From assembly GCA_023362775.1 (NCBI GenBank), contig JALMGJ010000019.1, positions 5,564,001-5,628,000 on the forward strand: a DNA stretch of 64,000 bases, given 5' to 3'. The DNA comes from Charina bottae. Its lineage: Eukaryota > Chordata > Lepidosauria > Squamata > Charinaidae. The translations under genes and the position numbers were made by a program. The notes beneath the pieces were generated by a model. It was not told the origin of the DNA. It was given only the letters and a program-made list of their open reading frames with translations, and searched no databases. Shown here piece after piece: positions 31,430 through 41,060 of this stretch (position 1 is its first letter; every line of letters begins with the position of its first letter).

Positions 31430-33812
31430 TCATGATGACACCCATGCCACCCTGACATGGTAAAGCAGGTCGCCTAAGCATATCACCCATCCAAGGCACC
31501 AAAGCTTTCAATGGGAAGGAACTCAGTTGCAAACCCTCATTGGGGATGCAGCCGTGACGCAGCCGGCCCCATAGCGGAGCGGTGAGGTAAACCTTGAGTC
31601 CAGGCGCATTGTTCAGAGTGGGGGACTTGAAGGTAAAATTCAATGGGGATCCAAAAAATTTGTCTTGCTTCCGAACCCATGTAAAAGGGTTTATGGAAGA
31701 GTGTGAGGAACGATTCCCCACTGAAGGCTCCAAGGTGCAGTATATTTCGGCCCACCTCGAGCAAGATGCAGTAGAATGGCTTACAGGATTGTGTGACTTG
31801 GAGGCTGCAGAGCTAGAGGACTTTAATGAATTCATGAACGCCCTGAGAAAATGATTTGAAGACCCCCTCACAAAAATAAAAGCCAGAACTAGTTTGCAGG
31901 GCATCAAACAAGGGAGCTGGTCAGTTTCTGAATATGCCACGGGATTCAGGAGACTGACGGGAAAACTAACATCTCCAACTTATGTTGGAAATGTATAAAA
32001 CAAGAAGGGTCTTTTTACCATATGTGGTGGACTTGCAATATTGCAAAAGAATTTTGGACTGAGATACATTCATTGATGCAAAATATACTACAGATACGAA
32101 TACCATTTAAACCAGAATTTTTTTTACTTGGAATTTGGGATGTACAAATAGAAAAACATTTTTTTAGAATAATACAATACATGACCACAGCAGCAAGACT
32201 TTTATATGCACAAAACTGGAAAAACCAAAGTGTACCAACAATACAGGAATGGATGTTGAAATTATTAGAGATGGCAGAAAATGATAAATTGACTTGCTTA
32301 TTAAAAGACAATTCAAATTGTTACTTTCTTAAAGAGTGGAAACCTCTGATGGACTATTTGCAAAAGGAGGAGAAAAGCTAATATGGGGTTTTGATGATTA
32401 CATTATATATAAATAGTATATAATAGACAAGAAAAATATATGAATGTTATATGAATAGCCAGCATGTAAAAACAAACTATCTATTTTATTCTTATGACCA
32501 TAGATGGATCGGAGGTTATCCAACTTCTATGTTTGTCCTTTTCTTTCTTTTTTTTTTCTTTACTGCACTTTTCTTTTCTTTTTAATTTGTATTTCTATTT
32601 CTGTTTCATTCTTAACTTTTAGCTTTGTATATTTGAAAATCTAATAAAATTTTTTAAAAAAAAGGAGACTGGCGGGAAAACTAACAAATTGGCCAGAGTC
32701 ATTGAAAATTGAGTATTTCCAAGGGGGGCTACATCCAGAAATCCTGGAGTGGTCCCTAGTCAGAGGGGATCCCGGAACCTTGATTTGCCTGGCTGGCAAG
32801 GTGGAGGACATGGAGGACATCAGACAACAGCAATGAGCCCAAACATCAGAGAGACGACCTCACACCGCAACCCTTCCTCCTGAGAAGCGGACAAGCCATA
32901 AATCATGGGGGAGGAGAAGGAATGGCAGGCAAAAAAGGGTTCTTGCTTTAAATGCAGAAAAGAAGGACATTGCATAACCAATTGTCTGCAGTCCACAACC
33001 CCAACGATGCCTAAAGCCAGAGAGAAAAGCACCAAGGCACTTGGAACAAAGAACAAAGGGGCGGCAGCAGCTTCGAAGGAGAGGAGTTTCCGCGAAGGCT
33101 CTCCAGAGGCTGAACGCTCAAGAGACGAGGAGTTCCAGCCAGCAGAAAACAGACGGAGCCTGTCCTGAGCACTGAGGGGCAGGTGACTAAGAAGAGGTGT
33201 GAGGATTCCATGGTGAGTGGAACCTGTTCAACGATGTTGATAAATTTAAAAATAGAAACATTAAGGGGTCAGGGCAGCATGAATTTAGCAGGATTACTGG
33301 ATTAAGGCTCTACAAGATGTCTAACCATCCTGCTTTAGTGACTGACCTAAGATTAAAAGTAAAGAGATTGCCTGAACCCATCAACTTCATTCAACTCGAT
33401 GGGTCAGAGATGAAAGGAACTCACAAAGAGACATTGAGATTTATTGTAGCTCCCACTTCAGATCAACCCATAGTGTTGGGACTAGCTTGGTTGAAAGACC
33501 AAAATCCTCAAGTGAATTGGTCAACCAGGCAGATGATTTTCAAGGACGGAATGTATGAAGGGTTTGAACCCAGCAAACATGAGAATGAAATTGAACTGAA
33601 AGGCACAGCAACTGAAATGGGGGTGGAAACACAAGGGGAGGAGGTTGATCTCATTCCTGCCCAGTATCACGAGCTAAAGGAAGTGTTCGGGGAAACTGAA
33701 TCCAACCAGCTCCCCCCACATAGAAAATCAGACTGCGCTATTTAACTGGAACCGGGCGCTGAATTACCTAAGTCCAAACTATATTCTATGACTCCCAAGG
33801 AACTAGATATGA
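31430..33812 (+). pseudogene. Ty3/gypsy retrotransposon gag-protease-RT start, decayed
   Basis: gag at 31594-31948 contains VKFNGDPKNLSCFRTHVKGF and DAVEWLTGLCDLEAAELEDF, a retrotransposon capsid. It is broken by a stop near 31852 and by an L1 insertion (31972-32663). Downstream, the 32905-33168 frame has a nucleocapsid zinc knuckle (C-x2-C-x4-H-x4-C, 32944-32985). The protease active-site region is at 33285-33320, where a stop codon (33303-33305) directly follows the catalytic Asp codon. The frame 33317-33745 holds the end of protease and the start of RT, with a stop at 33743-33745. Similarity ends around 33812 before the RT catalytic core. No LTR is attached. Inactive. Confidence 0.88.
31972..32663 (+). 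mobile_element. 5'-truncated L1 inserted into gypsy gag
   Basis: The open frame 32022-32381 encodes the end of L1 ORF2: WWTCNIAKEFWTEI, FFLLGIWDVQIEKHFFRI, ARLLYAQNWKNQSVPTIQEW and FLKEWKPLMDYLQ. The full zinc-knuckle cysteines begin just upstream (CWKC at about 31985). A 270-bp T-rich 3' UTR ends in 'aataaaattttttaaaaaaaa'. It is flanked by ggagactgacgggaaaactaa-type repeats (31949-31971 and 32664-32686; 22 of 23 match). The gag sequence resumes exactly after the duplication. Confidence 0.95.
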
Positions 33813-33936
33813 CATTGATATGAAGAGAAAAATAAACCTCATAAGATATGAAACATATTGTGAAGTGTACAGAAATGAAAAAAGGCAGACTAAACACTTT
33901 TAATTGCACTGTGTTAAATGAGTTTGACATCACAAT

Positions 33937-34011
33937 TCCTTCCTTCCTTCCTTCCTTCCTTCCTTCCTTCCTTCCTTCCTTCCTTCCTTCCTTCCTTCCT
34001 TCCTTCCTTCT
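33937..34011. repeat. (CTTC)n microsatellite
   Basis: About 18 perfect CTTC units. Confidence 0.97.
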
Positions 34012-34690
34012 TACAGAAACTTGATTCTACTTTGGTAGTACTACTTTGGTAGATTCTACTTTGGTAGCATCCCTTTCTTTTCTAAGCTTTCATACAACAG
34101 GATTCAACTTCAAATTCTATAGAGAACTGAGAATACAGTACATATGTATCTCTACCATCCATGTTCGAACAAATAATTCTTAAATAACAATTACATTGTG
34201 GGAGAACCATCAAACACTGCCCATTTACTATATGAAGAGTATACAGTCTTCTGTATTGTCTCTTAAATCTTGACTTCTGCTCTTTCCCAGGTTAATGAGC
34301 CAAAATATGAGACATCAGATTGTTCCAGCAAAGCCATTCCACCTTTTAGGACCAAGGTTGAATGTGAGCAGGCACGAAACACTTACTGAGATAAATTCTT
34401 CCAAATTACAAAAACTTGCTTGGTAAATTAACCCTCAGTGTTTCAAAGTTGTTCCAGATTTAGGGCAGTGTTGAAGGAGAATGTTCTGTGTTGATTTCCA
34501 ATTATTTCTTCCTAAACATATAACCTGCTCTGATTAGATGTAGAAACCTTCTGCTTTGGGTAAATTAATGGCACTCGTGTCTGAAACTCACCTTGTTCTT
34601 TAACTACTAGTGTACTTAGGTACTGAGTTTTGTGAATTGAGTTCTTCCTTTAATGTCTAATACAGACTTGTCCATTAAACTAAAGTTTGT
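34012..34690. other. No recognisable feature
   Basis: Contains a small triplication of 'ctactttggtag' (34030-34068). Otherwise nothing identified. Confidence 0.45.
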
Positions 34691-34694
34691 TGAT

Positions 34695-34967
34695 TGTCAG
34701 GCCCAGCCCAAGAACAACAAGGAATCACTCCAGCCAAACTTCAGTTCTTTATTTGCTCATACCGTATAGACAGAATCTTGCCAGACTAAAGCTACTCTAC
34801 TGTAACCTAAAGGGAAATTCCCTGGCAGGATCTAGGACATGGCTACTCTGAACCTCTTAGTTTTCCCACCATCGTTTCCCAGACTGTGCCTCCTCTTATC
34901 TCTTCCACCCTCTTGGAATGTGCTCCCTCCTTCCTGAGAACCAACCGCATTACTGTAGTTCATCACA
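34695..34967 (-). mobile_element. Candidate solo LTR
   Basis: On the minus strand it runs from TGTGATGAACTACAG to CTGGGCCTGACA, with AATAAAGAAC (a polyadenylation-type signal) about 70 bases before the end. The flanks ttgat / gtgat (34690-34694 and 34968-34972) agree at 4 of 5 positions. This fits a solo LTR of a Ty3/gypsy or retroviral element. No internal region or second LTR was found. Confidence 0.5.
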
Positions 34968-35040
34968 GTGATTCCTGAGATGAAATGTACTCTTTGAAGA
35001 TATGAATTTTTATCTAAGGATCACCCCCAGTAGTTTATCA

Positions 35041-35044
35041 ATAT

Positions 35045-35075
<31 letters not shown>

Positions 35076-35112
35076 TTTTATTAAATTTCTATGACCGCCC
35101 ATCTCCCCCTCA
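35041..35112 (-). repeat. L2-like LINE 3' tail
   Basis: (ATTT)n followed by 'attaaatttctatgaccgcccatctccccctcaagg', the reverse complement of the terminus at 16756-16831. Confidence 0.65.
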
Positions 35113-35725
35113 AGGAGGGACAATATACATATGCCTTTTAAAAATAAAGATGAAGAAATGATACAAAATGAATGAAAGACTATGACAAACCAGGCAAATT
35201 CTGCAACCAATTCTGGGCTTGATTTTGGAACTTAGTCTTTTTAGGCTAAAATTCAAATAAGGTAGAATACTGAATAGAATAAGTTTATACACTAATAAAA
35301 TATTGGAAAGATTAAATCTACTTACATGTGTTAATAATAACTGATGTACTCTATACAGGACAGGCAGATAAAGCCTATGAAATTGTAAAATTACATTTGA
35401 TCTGAAAGCAGGAAATATAGCTATTACAAGCACAAGCCTGCACTGTTTGGTCCATATTAGAAAGGAAACTACCCAATCAATACTTACCAGGCTAATATTC
35501 AAATTGAAAGGAGTTTAGTCTTTGGATTATTTGTTTCCTTGAATTTCTTGGCTTAAATAAAAAAAAAACAGAATATAAATAAAAATGTGTATTTTCAGTA
35601 AAATAAAGTCTCACAACGCATACTTAAGAATCAGCTTTAGAAGTGTGTCTTTTCATGAGAAAATGTATTGAAAAATACAGATTCCAATTTGTATCAATAC
35701 ATATAACTTTTTTAGGTGGATTATA
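35113..35725. other. No recognisable feature
   Basis: AT-rich sequence. The minus-strand frame 35110-35502 (130 codons) has no motif I recognise. Confidence 0.4.
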
Positions 35726-35821
35726 AATGGGAAAGAAAACATGTCTATGAAGGTTCTCAGTCATCCAGGTGGAATTGTCTGTAGCTTGAATCATGTCAAC
35801 TGGATTTCTATTTTCTCAGTG

Positions 35822-35857
35822 GAAACGTTTCACTCCTTATCCAAGGAGCTTCTTCAG
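35822..35857 (-). ncRNA. Hammerhead-ribozyme-like core, family 1, PLE copy 1 left
   Basis: Minus strand: CTGAAGA, one A, GCTCCTT-GGAT-AAGGAGT hairpin (stem II), GAAACGTTTC. The ACGT of stem III is self-complementary and has no loop. Confidence 0.6.
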
Positions 35858-36297
35858 TCTGAGCAAAGTTGGTAAGGGAATCCTAAATATGTTTCTAGGT
35901 AGCTGTGTGACCTTACACCTGGGGTCATGGTTATATTGAGATGTTATTTTTAAGTCCTTTTACCATCTAAAGGAGGATCGTTAAGATGACCATGCTGCTG
36001 TTGAGCTTCTGAAATGGTCTTAATCTTCCTAGGCACAGAAGACAAAGCCGGGAGAAAGATGGGAGATAGATTGTGCCTGAGGCCCCCACCTCTATTCAAG
36101 GAAGGATTTTCCAAGTTGGCATAAATGGATTCCTTGACCCCTCTCTCTCTCTAGACAGAGAAGATAGGTGGTTTGAGAGAGGGGTCAAGGAATCCATTTA
36201 TGCCAACTTGGAAAATCCTTCCTTGAATAGAGGTGGGGGCCTCAGGCACAATCTATCTCCCATCTTTCTCCCGGCTTTGTCTTCTGTGCCTAGGAAG

Positions 36298-37607
36298 AAC
36301 TATGGTCTCCTTTGATGTGTCCTCCCTTTTCATCAGCATCCCCACCACTCCTGCTCTATCCGCTGTCAGGAAGAGACTAGAAGAGGACAGCACCCTTGAA
36401 AGGAGAAGCCATCTCAACCCAAACCAGATCTGCCATCTTCTGGACCTGTGTCTTAACACCACTTATTTCACATACAGAGGTGACTTTTACAGACAAAAAC
36501 ATGGCTGTGCCATGGGTTCTCCTGTGTCACCCATTGTGGCCAATTTATACATGGAAGAAGTGGAGAAGAAAGCACTCAACACATTCCAGGGAACGGTGCC
36601 CACCCACTGGTTTAGGTATGTGGATGACACCTGGGTCAAAATCAAGACCCAGGAAGTACAGGCCTTCACGGACCATATAAACACTATAGATGCCAACATT
36701 AGCTTCACCAGAGAAGACACCAAGGACAACAGACTGGCATTCCTAGACTGTGAAGTCCTCATTGGGACTGGTGGCAAGCTAGAAATAGGGATCTACAGGA
36801 AACCCACACACACAGATCAATATCTGATGTTTGACTCCCACCATCCACTGCAGCACAAACTAGGAGTCATCAGGACATTGTCACACAGAGCAGAAACCAT
36901 CCCCACCTCCATGGATTCCAAAAAGAATGAAAATCAGCACCTGAGAACAGCTCTGCAGGCCTGTGGATATCCAAATTGGGCCTTCACCAAATCTAAAACT
37001 ACCAGACCTAAAACAGCGACAGATAGGGCTGAGACTCAGAGTAAACGAAAGAACCTGGTCATTCCCTACATGGCTGGTGTGTCTGAAAAGATAAAACGGA
37101 TATTTGGCAAACACCACATACCTGTATATTTCAAACCCACCAACACACTGAGACAGAGGCTTGTACACCCCAAAGATCAAACTCCAAAACACAAGAAAAG
37201 CAATGTAGTTTATGCAATCCAGTGCAGTGAGGAGTGCTCTGAACTCTACAGTGGAGAAACCAAACAACTTTTGTACAGGAGGATGGCCCAACACAGGAGA
37301 AGTAACACCACAGGACCAGAGTCAGCAGTTTATCTTCATTTAAAGGAAAAAGGACACTCATTTTGAGGACATTAATGTTCACATTTTAGACAGAGAAGAT
37401 AGGTGGTTTGAGAGAGGGGTCAAGGAATCCATTTATGCCAACTTGGAAAATCCTTCCTTGAATAGAGGTGGGGGCCTCAGGCACAATCTATCTCCCATCT
37501 TTCTCCCGGCTTTGTCTTCTGTGCCTAGGAAGATTAAGACCATTTCACAAGCTCAACAGCAGCATGGTCATCTTAACGATCCTCCTTTAGATGGTAAAAG
37601 GACTTGA
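36298..37607 (+). pseudogene. PLE reverse transcriptase with GIY-YIG endonuclease, frameshifted
   Basis: The open frame 36233-37366 (377 codons) reads through RT motif A (SFDVSSLF, with the catalytic Asp), motif B (QKHGCAMGSPVSPIVANLYM), motif C (RYVDDT) and the downstream blocks AFLDCEV and YRKPTHTDQYLMFDSHHP typical of PLE RT. A linker with VSEKIKRIFGKHHIPVYFKP leads to the GIY-YIG nuclease start VVYAIQC...ELYSGE, where the usual Ile of YIG is Ser. An extra T near 37364 shifts the frame before the end of the nuclease domain; similarity resumes in another frame to a stop at 37605-37607. The N-terminal region upstream of motif A is missing. The first 20 codons of the open frame belong to the tandem 3'-end copy, so the Met at 36233 is not a native start. 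Confidence 0.93.
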
Positions 37608-37699
37608 AAATAACATCTCAATATAACCATGACCCCAGGTGTAAGGTCACACAGCTACCTAGAAACATATTTAGGATTCCCTTACCAACTTTGCTCAGA

Positions 37700-37735
37700 C
37701 TGAAGAAGCTCCTTGGATAAGGAGCGAAACGTTTC
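37700..37735 (+). ncRNA. Hammerhead-ribozyme-like core, family 1, PLE copy 1 right
   Basis: CTGAAGA, A, GCTCCTT-GGAT-AAGGAGC, GAAACGTTTC. Stem II is fully Watson-Crick here. Flanking CTCAG (before) and CTGAG (after) can pair as stem I. The best preserved copy in the window. Confidence 0.65.
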
Positions 37736-37953
37736 CACTGAGAAAATAGAAATCCAGTTGACATGATTCAAGCTACTGGGAAAGAAAACGTTTATGAATC
37801 AACACCACCACCAACAAACTAACATGGTTCAGAAATAAACTTATCATGTCACTTTCTCTTTATCACTTCATCATCATATTCATCCTGATAGTGTTGATAT
37901 CTGAAGTGATGACTTCAACAGATACTCATCTTTCATTTGGTCTTTTGCTATGG

Positions 37954-38200
37954 CAGGGGTGGGGAACCTTTTTTCTGCCAAGGGCCATTTGGGTATTTAT
38001 AACTGGGGACCAGGGGGTGGGGGGTGGGGTTTCTGGGATTTCCATGGACCGGGGGGCTGGAGTTTGTGGGCGGGAGCCAATCACAAACACTGGGGGGCAG
38101 GGTTTGTAGGTGGGAGCCAATCACGTGGAAGGGGCGGGGTTTATGGGCGGGAGCCCTGTGGGCTTTATATGGCCCACGGGCCTGACGTTGCCCACCCCTG
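37954..38200. mobile_element. hAT-type MITE, family A copy 2
   Basis: Same ends as 407-674 (CAGGGGTGGGGAACC ... CCCACCCCTG), exact 8-bp duplication tgctatgg (37946-37953 and 38201-38208). Confidence 0.9.
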
Positions 38201-38208
38201 TGCTATGG

Positions 38209-39800
38209 TGTTCCAGGTGGGACCAAGATCTTCTCATAGTCCATTTCTCCATCTTGTAGGAAGTTGTCTGAATGGGCATGTGCAATTGTAGGGCCTCCGC
38301 CATGTCACTTTTTGTCAGGTAAGCCTACAATGTGTCCTGCCTATTTATATTTCCATTTTTATAGCAATAAAACAGAAGACTTATCTATCATAATTAAAAC
38401 TGAGCAAAGACCTTCAAAAGATGAAAATAAGATCATCCACTGGTAGCTCAAAAAATGTCAGGTTGCTGGACTCAACAACATGATGGAATGCATGTTTTGC
38501 ATATTAAAAGGGGGTGGAGATTCAATCACCCCTGCCATCTTAACATTTTTTTAAATTCCACTGTGGACAACCCTGCATGAAAGACCACTGAGTGCAATTC
38601 TAGACATACCTAACTGTCTATGAATAAAGCCTTTTGAATATAGCACCTTTACTTTTGAATAGATACACCACTCAGTTAATATGGCATAATATAAAGGAAG
38701 GAAATGAAGTGGTGGAAAATGTTAGAAGTATGAATATTTAGCTTGAAATTTGACAATACATTAGAGGAACTGAAAAGAAATAAATCAACAGGAGGAGATA
38801 GCATCTTCGATTTAAACTAATAAAAAATGCAAAAGTGGCATTATGCCATTTGAAATGGAATATAATGCTACCTATTCCTACAAATGCAGGCAGATGAGAA
38901 ATTAGAAAACTACAAGTTTATTAAGGCATACTTTTGAAAAAAGGGAAAAGAAAGGTAATTCAAATATAATTGAAAACAAAATTAAGTGAGAAGTAAAACA
39001 ATTGGTTTGGGGAAGAAAGGAAGAAGAAGGAACTCTATCCTTGCAACCTCTGCACTGGTAGAAGAAGACCAAGTTGGCCAAGCATTTCTCACCTATTTAC
39101 AATCTAGATAGCACTTTCTTCATTGGGATCAAATGTTCATTATATTAGCAATGAAAGGGATAAATTATTAGAAATAAACTAGAAAGGAAAGGGTTCTCCT
39201 GGGTAAAGAGTGACTCCTGCTGAATACATGGATATGTTTTCTTCTTAACAACAGGTTAAGGTCTTTTTTTCTCTGCTTCTTCTGTCTAGTGGACTTCCCA
39301 ACCTAGCCTGCCACCTGGACTTTCTCTGTCTAGCTTTTTCAAATTTAGCTAAATTCACCTATAGATATTCCAGGAATCCATAACTAACATACAATGATAT
39401 TGAAACAGTCTAAAATGAAGGAAAGGATTAGGGCTATGGATGTTCACCATCCTGAGTAATATTTAACAACTTTATAAAGGCTGGTATCCAATGGTACATT
39501 TCTACTAATAGCAGCAGTTTCTGTTCACTAAGTGGAAGGGGTCCCTTATCCTCAAGAATAGATTATGTGGACCTAAAGGGCAGAGGGGCTATGGAAGAGA
39601 ATATGGAATCTGTTCATGAAACATTAGATTCCACCCAAGCAATGCCTCAAAAATAAATACTATAATAGATTTGTTGAGGAAAACAAATGGTAAGCGATTA
39701 TTAGCAGTGAGCCAAAGATGATCCAGGTTTGACATCTGTTTCTTTAGGAAGATGTGAAGAAAGAGAACATTGTTCCAACTCAGTCCTGCTTCTTGCAGAT
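38209..39800. other. No firm feature; possible LINE RT trace at 38740-38830
   Basis: One frame at 38745-38815 reads 'TLEELKRNKSTGGDSI', similar to the segment preceding RT motifs in RTE- or L1-type LINEs. It is too short to classify. The rest shows nothing I can support. Confidence 0.3.
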
Positions 39801-39819
39801 ACTTCTTCCAAGAAGTTGG

Positions 39820-40477
39820 AAGACCCCAAAGATCAAACTCCAAAACACAAGGAAAGCAATGTAGTGTATGCAATCCAGTGCAGTGAGGAGTGCTCTGAAC
39901 TCTACATTGGAGAAACCAAACAACCTTTGTACAGGAGGATGGCCCAACACAGGAGAAGTAACACCACAGGACCAGAGTCAGCAGTTTATCTTCATCTAAA
40001 GGAAAAAGGACACTCATTTGAGGACATTAATGTTCACATTTTAGACAGAGAAGATAGGTGGTTTGAGAGAGGGGTCAAGGAATCCATTTATGCCAACTTG
40101 GAAAATCCTTCCTTGAATAGAGGTGGGGGCCTCAGGCATAACCTTTCCCCTATCTTCCTTCCTGCTTTGTCTTCTGTGCCTAGGAAGATTAAGACCATTT
40201 CGCAAGCTTAACAGCAGCAGGGTAATCTTAACGATCCTTTAGATGATAAAGGGACTTAGAAATAAACATCTCAAAATAACCATGACCTAGCCCCAGGTGC
40301 AAGGTCACACAGCCACCCTAGAAACATATTTAAGGATTCCCTTACTAACTTTACTCAGACTGAAGAAGCTCCTTGGATAAGGAGTGAAACGTTTCTACTG
40401 AGAAAATAGAAATCCAGTTGACATGATTCAAGCCACAGACTGTTCCACCTGGATGACTGAGAACCTTCATCGACATA
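39820..40477 (+). mobile_element. Penelope-like element, copy 3, 5'-truncated
   Basis: Bounded by the exact 13-bp repeat tccaagaagttgg (39807-39819 and 40478-40490). It begins in the linker just before the GIY-YIG domain (KDQTPKHKESNVVYAIQC), with the motif residues intact (ELYIGETKQPLYRRM), and keeps the C-terminus to a stop at 40209-40211, earlier than in copy 2 because of CAA-to-TAA. The 3' tail with the ribozyme-like core follows, reaching the longest 3' end seen (gactgagaaccttcatcgacata). There is no inverted arm. Confidence 0.93.
40360..40395 (+). ncRNA. Hammerhead-ribozyme-like core, family 1, PLE copy 3
   Basis: CTGAAGA, A, GCTCCTT-GGAT-AAGGAGT, GAAACGTTTC. Stem II closes with a G-U pair. 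Confidence 0.6.
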
Positions 40478-40499
40478 TCCAAGAAGTTGGGCTTCTTGC

Positions 40500-40761
40500 A
40501 GATATTTATATTTCCCTCTGCTACTTCTCTTCAAGTGACAGCAAGGTCACACAGAATTGACTTGTAGCCAATCAGATTTAACTATGTGTGATATCCCGAA
40601 GGGAAAATTAAGGACATTAGACTGAGAATAATTTGTCGTACAGCAGCCACACAGCCAATTCAACAAGGAAACTGTAGGAGTTAAACAGTTTCTTGACTTG
40701 CTGATCCTGTTTCAAACTCTGATGCATTGACTCTAGGAGGCTCATAACAATGTATAAAGGA
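40500..40761. other. No recognisable feature
   Basis: Continuation of the sequence into which PLE copy 3 inserted. Nothing identified. Confidence 0.4.
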
Positions 40762-41060
40762 AAAAAAGGAAAGGTTCCCCTGTGCAAGCACCGAGTCATT
40801 AGACCCCTGGGGAGAGAATGCTTTTGCGACGTTTTCCTGGCAGACTATAGAGCGAGGTGTTTTGCCATTGCTTCCCCCAGTCGTAATAACCTTCCCCCCA
40901 GCAAGCTGGGTACTCATTTTACTGACCTCGGAAGGATGGAAGGCTGAGTCGACCTGAGCCAGCTACATGAGGACCAGCTTCCGATGGGATCGAACTCAGG
41001 TTGTGGGGAGAGTATCGGTTGCAGTTTACTGCAGCCTAACACTCTGTGTTACCTTGTCGT
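40762..41060 (-). mobile_element. tRNA-derived SINE, third family, BovB-tailed
   Basis: On the minus strand the head carries a B-box-like GTTCGATCCCATC. The body reads 'ccttccatccttccgaggtcagtaaaatgagtacccagcttgctgg' and 'ggaagcaatggcaaaacacc', and the tail is 'gactcggtgcttgcacaggggaacctttcc'. The tail matches the BovB 3' end, while head and body differ from Sauria SINEs. It abuts the BovB sequence that starts about 41061. Confidence 0.8.

Larger units (their letters stand above)
35741..37776 (+). mobile_element. Penelope-like element, copy 1, with inverted and tandem partial ends
   Basis: Bounded by the 13-bp direct repeat tgggaaagaaaac (35728-35740 and 37777-37789). Three parts can be read. 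35741-36150 is an inverted (minus-strand) copy of the element's 3' end, including the ribozyme-like core. 36151-36297 is a plus-strand copy of the end of the coding region, stopping at 'cctaggaaga'. 36298-37776 is a 5'-truncated unit with RT, GIY-YIG endonuclease and 3' tail. A partial upstream repeat in tandem plus an inverted end is the pseudo-LTR architecture known for Penelope elements. Confidence 0.92.

Noticed and set aside
36881..37294. Minus-strand frames antisense to the PLE coding region (also 44129-44542 and 45271-45684)
   Set aside because: Shadows of the RT/GIY-YIG frame. Their sequence is identical in each copy only because the sense strand is.
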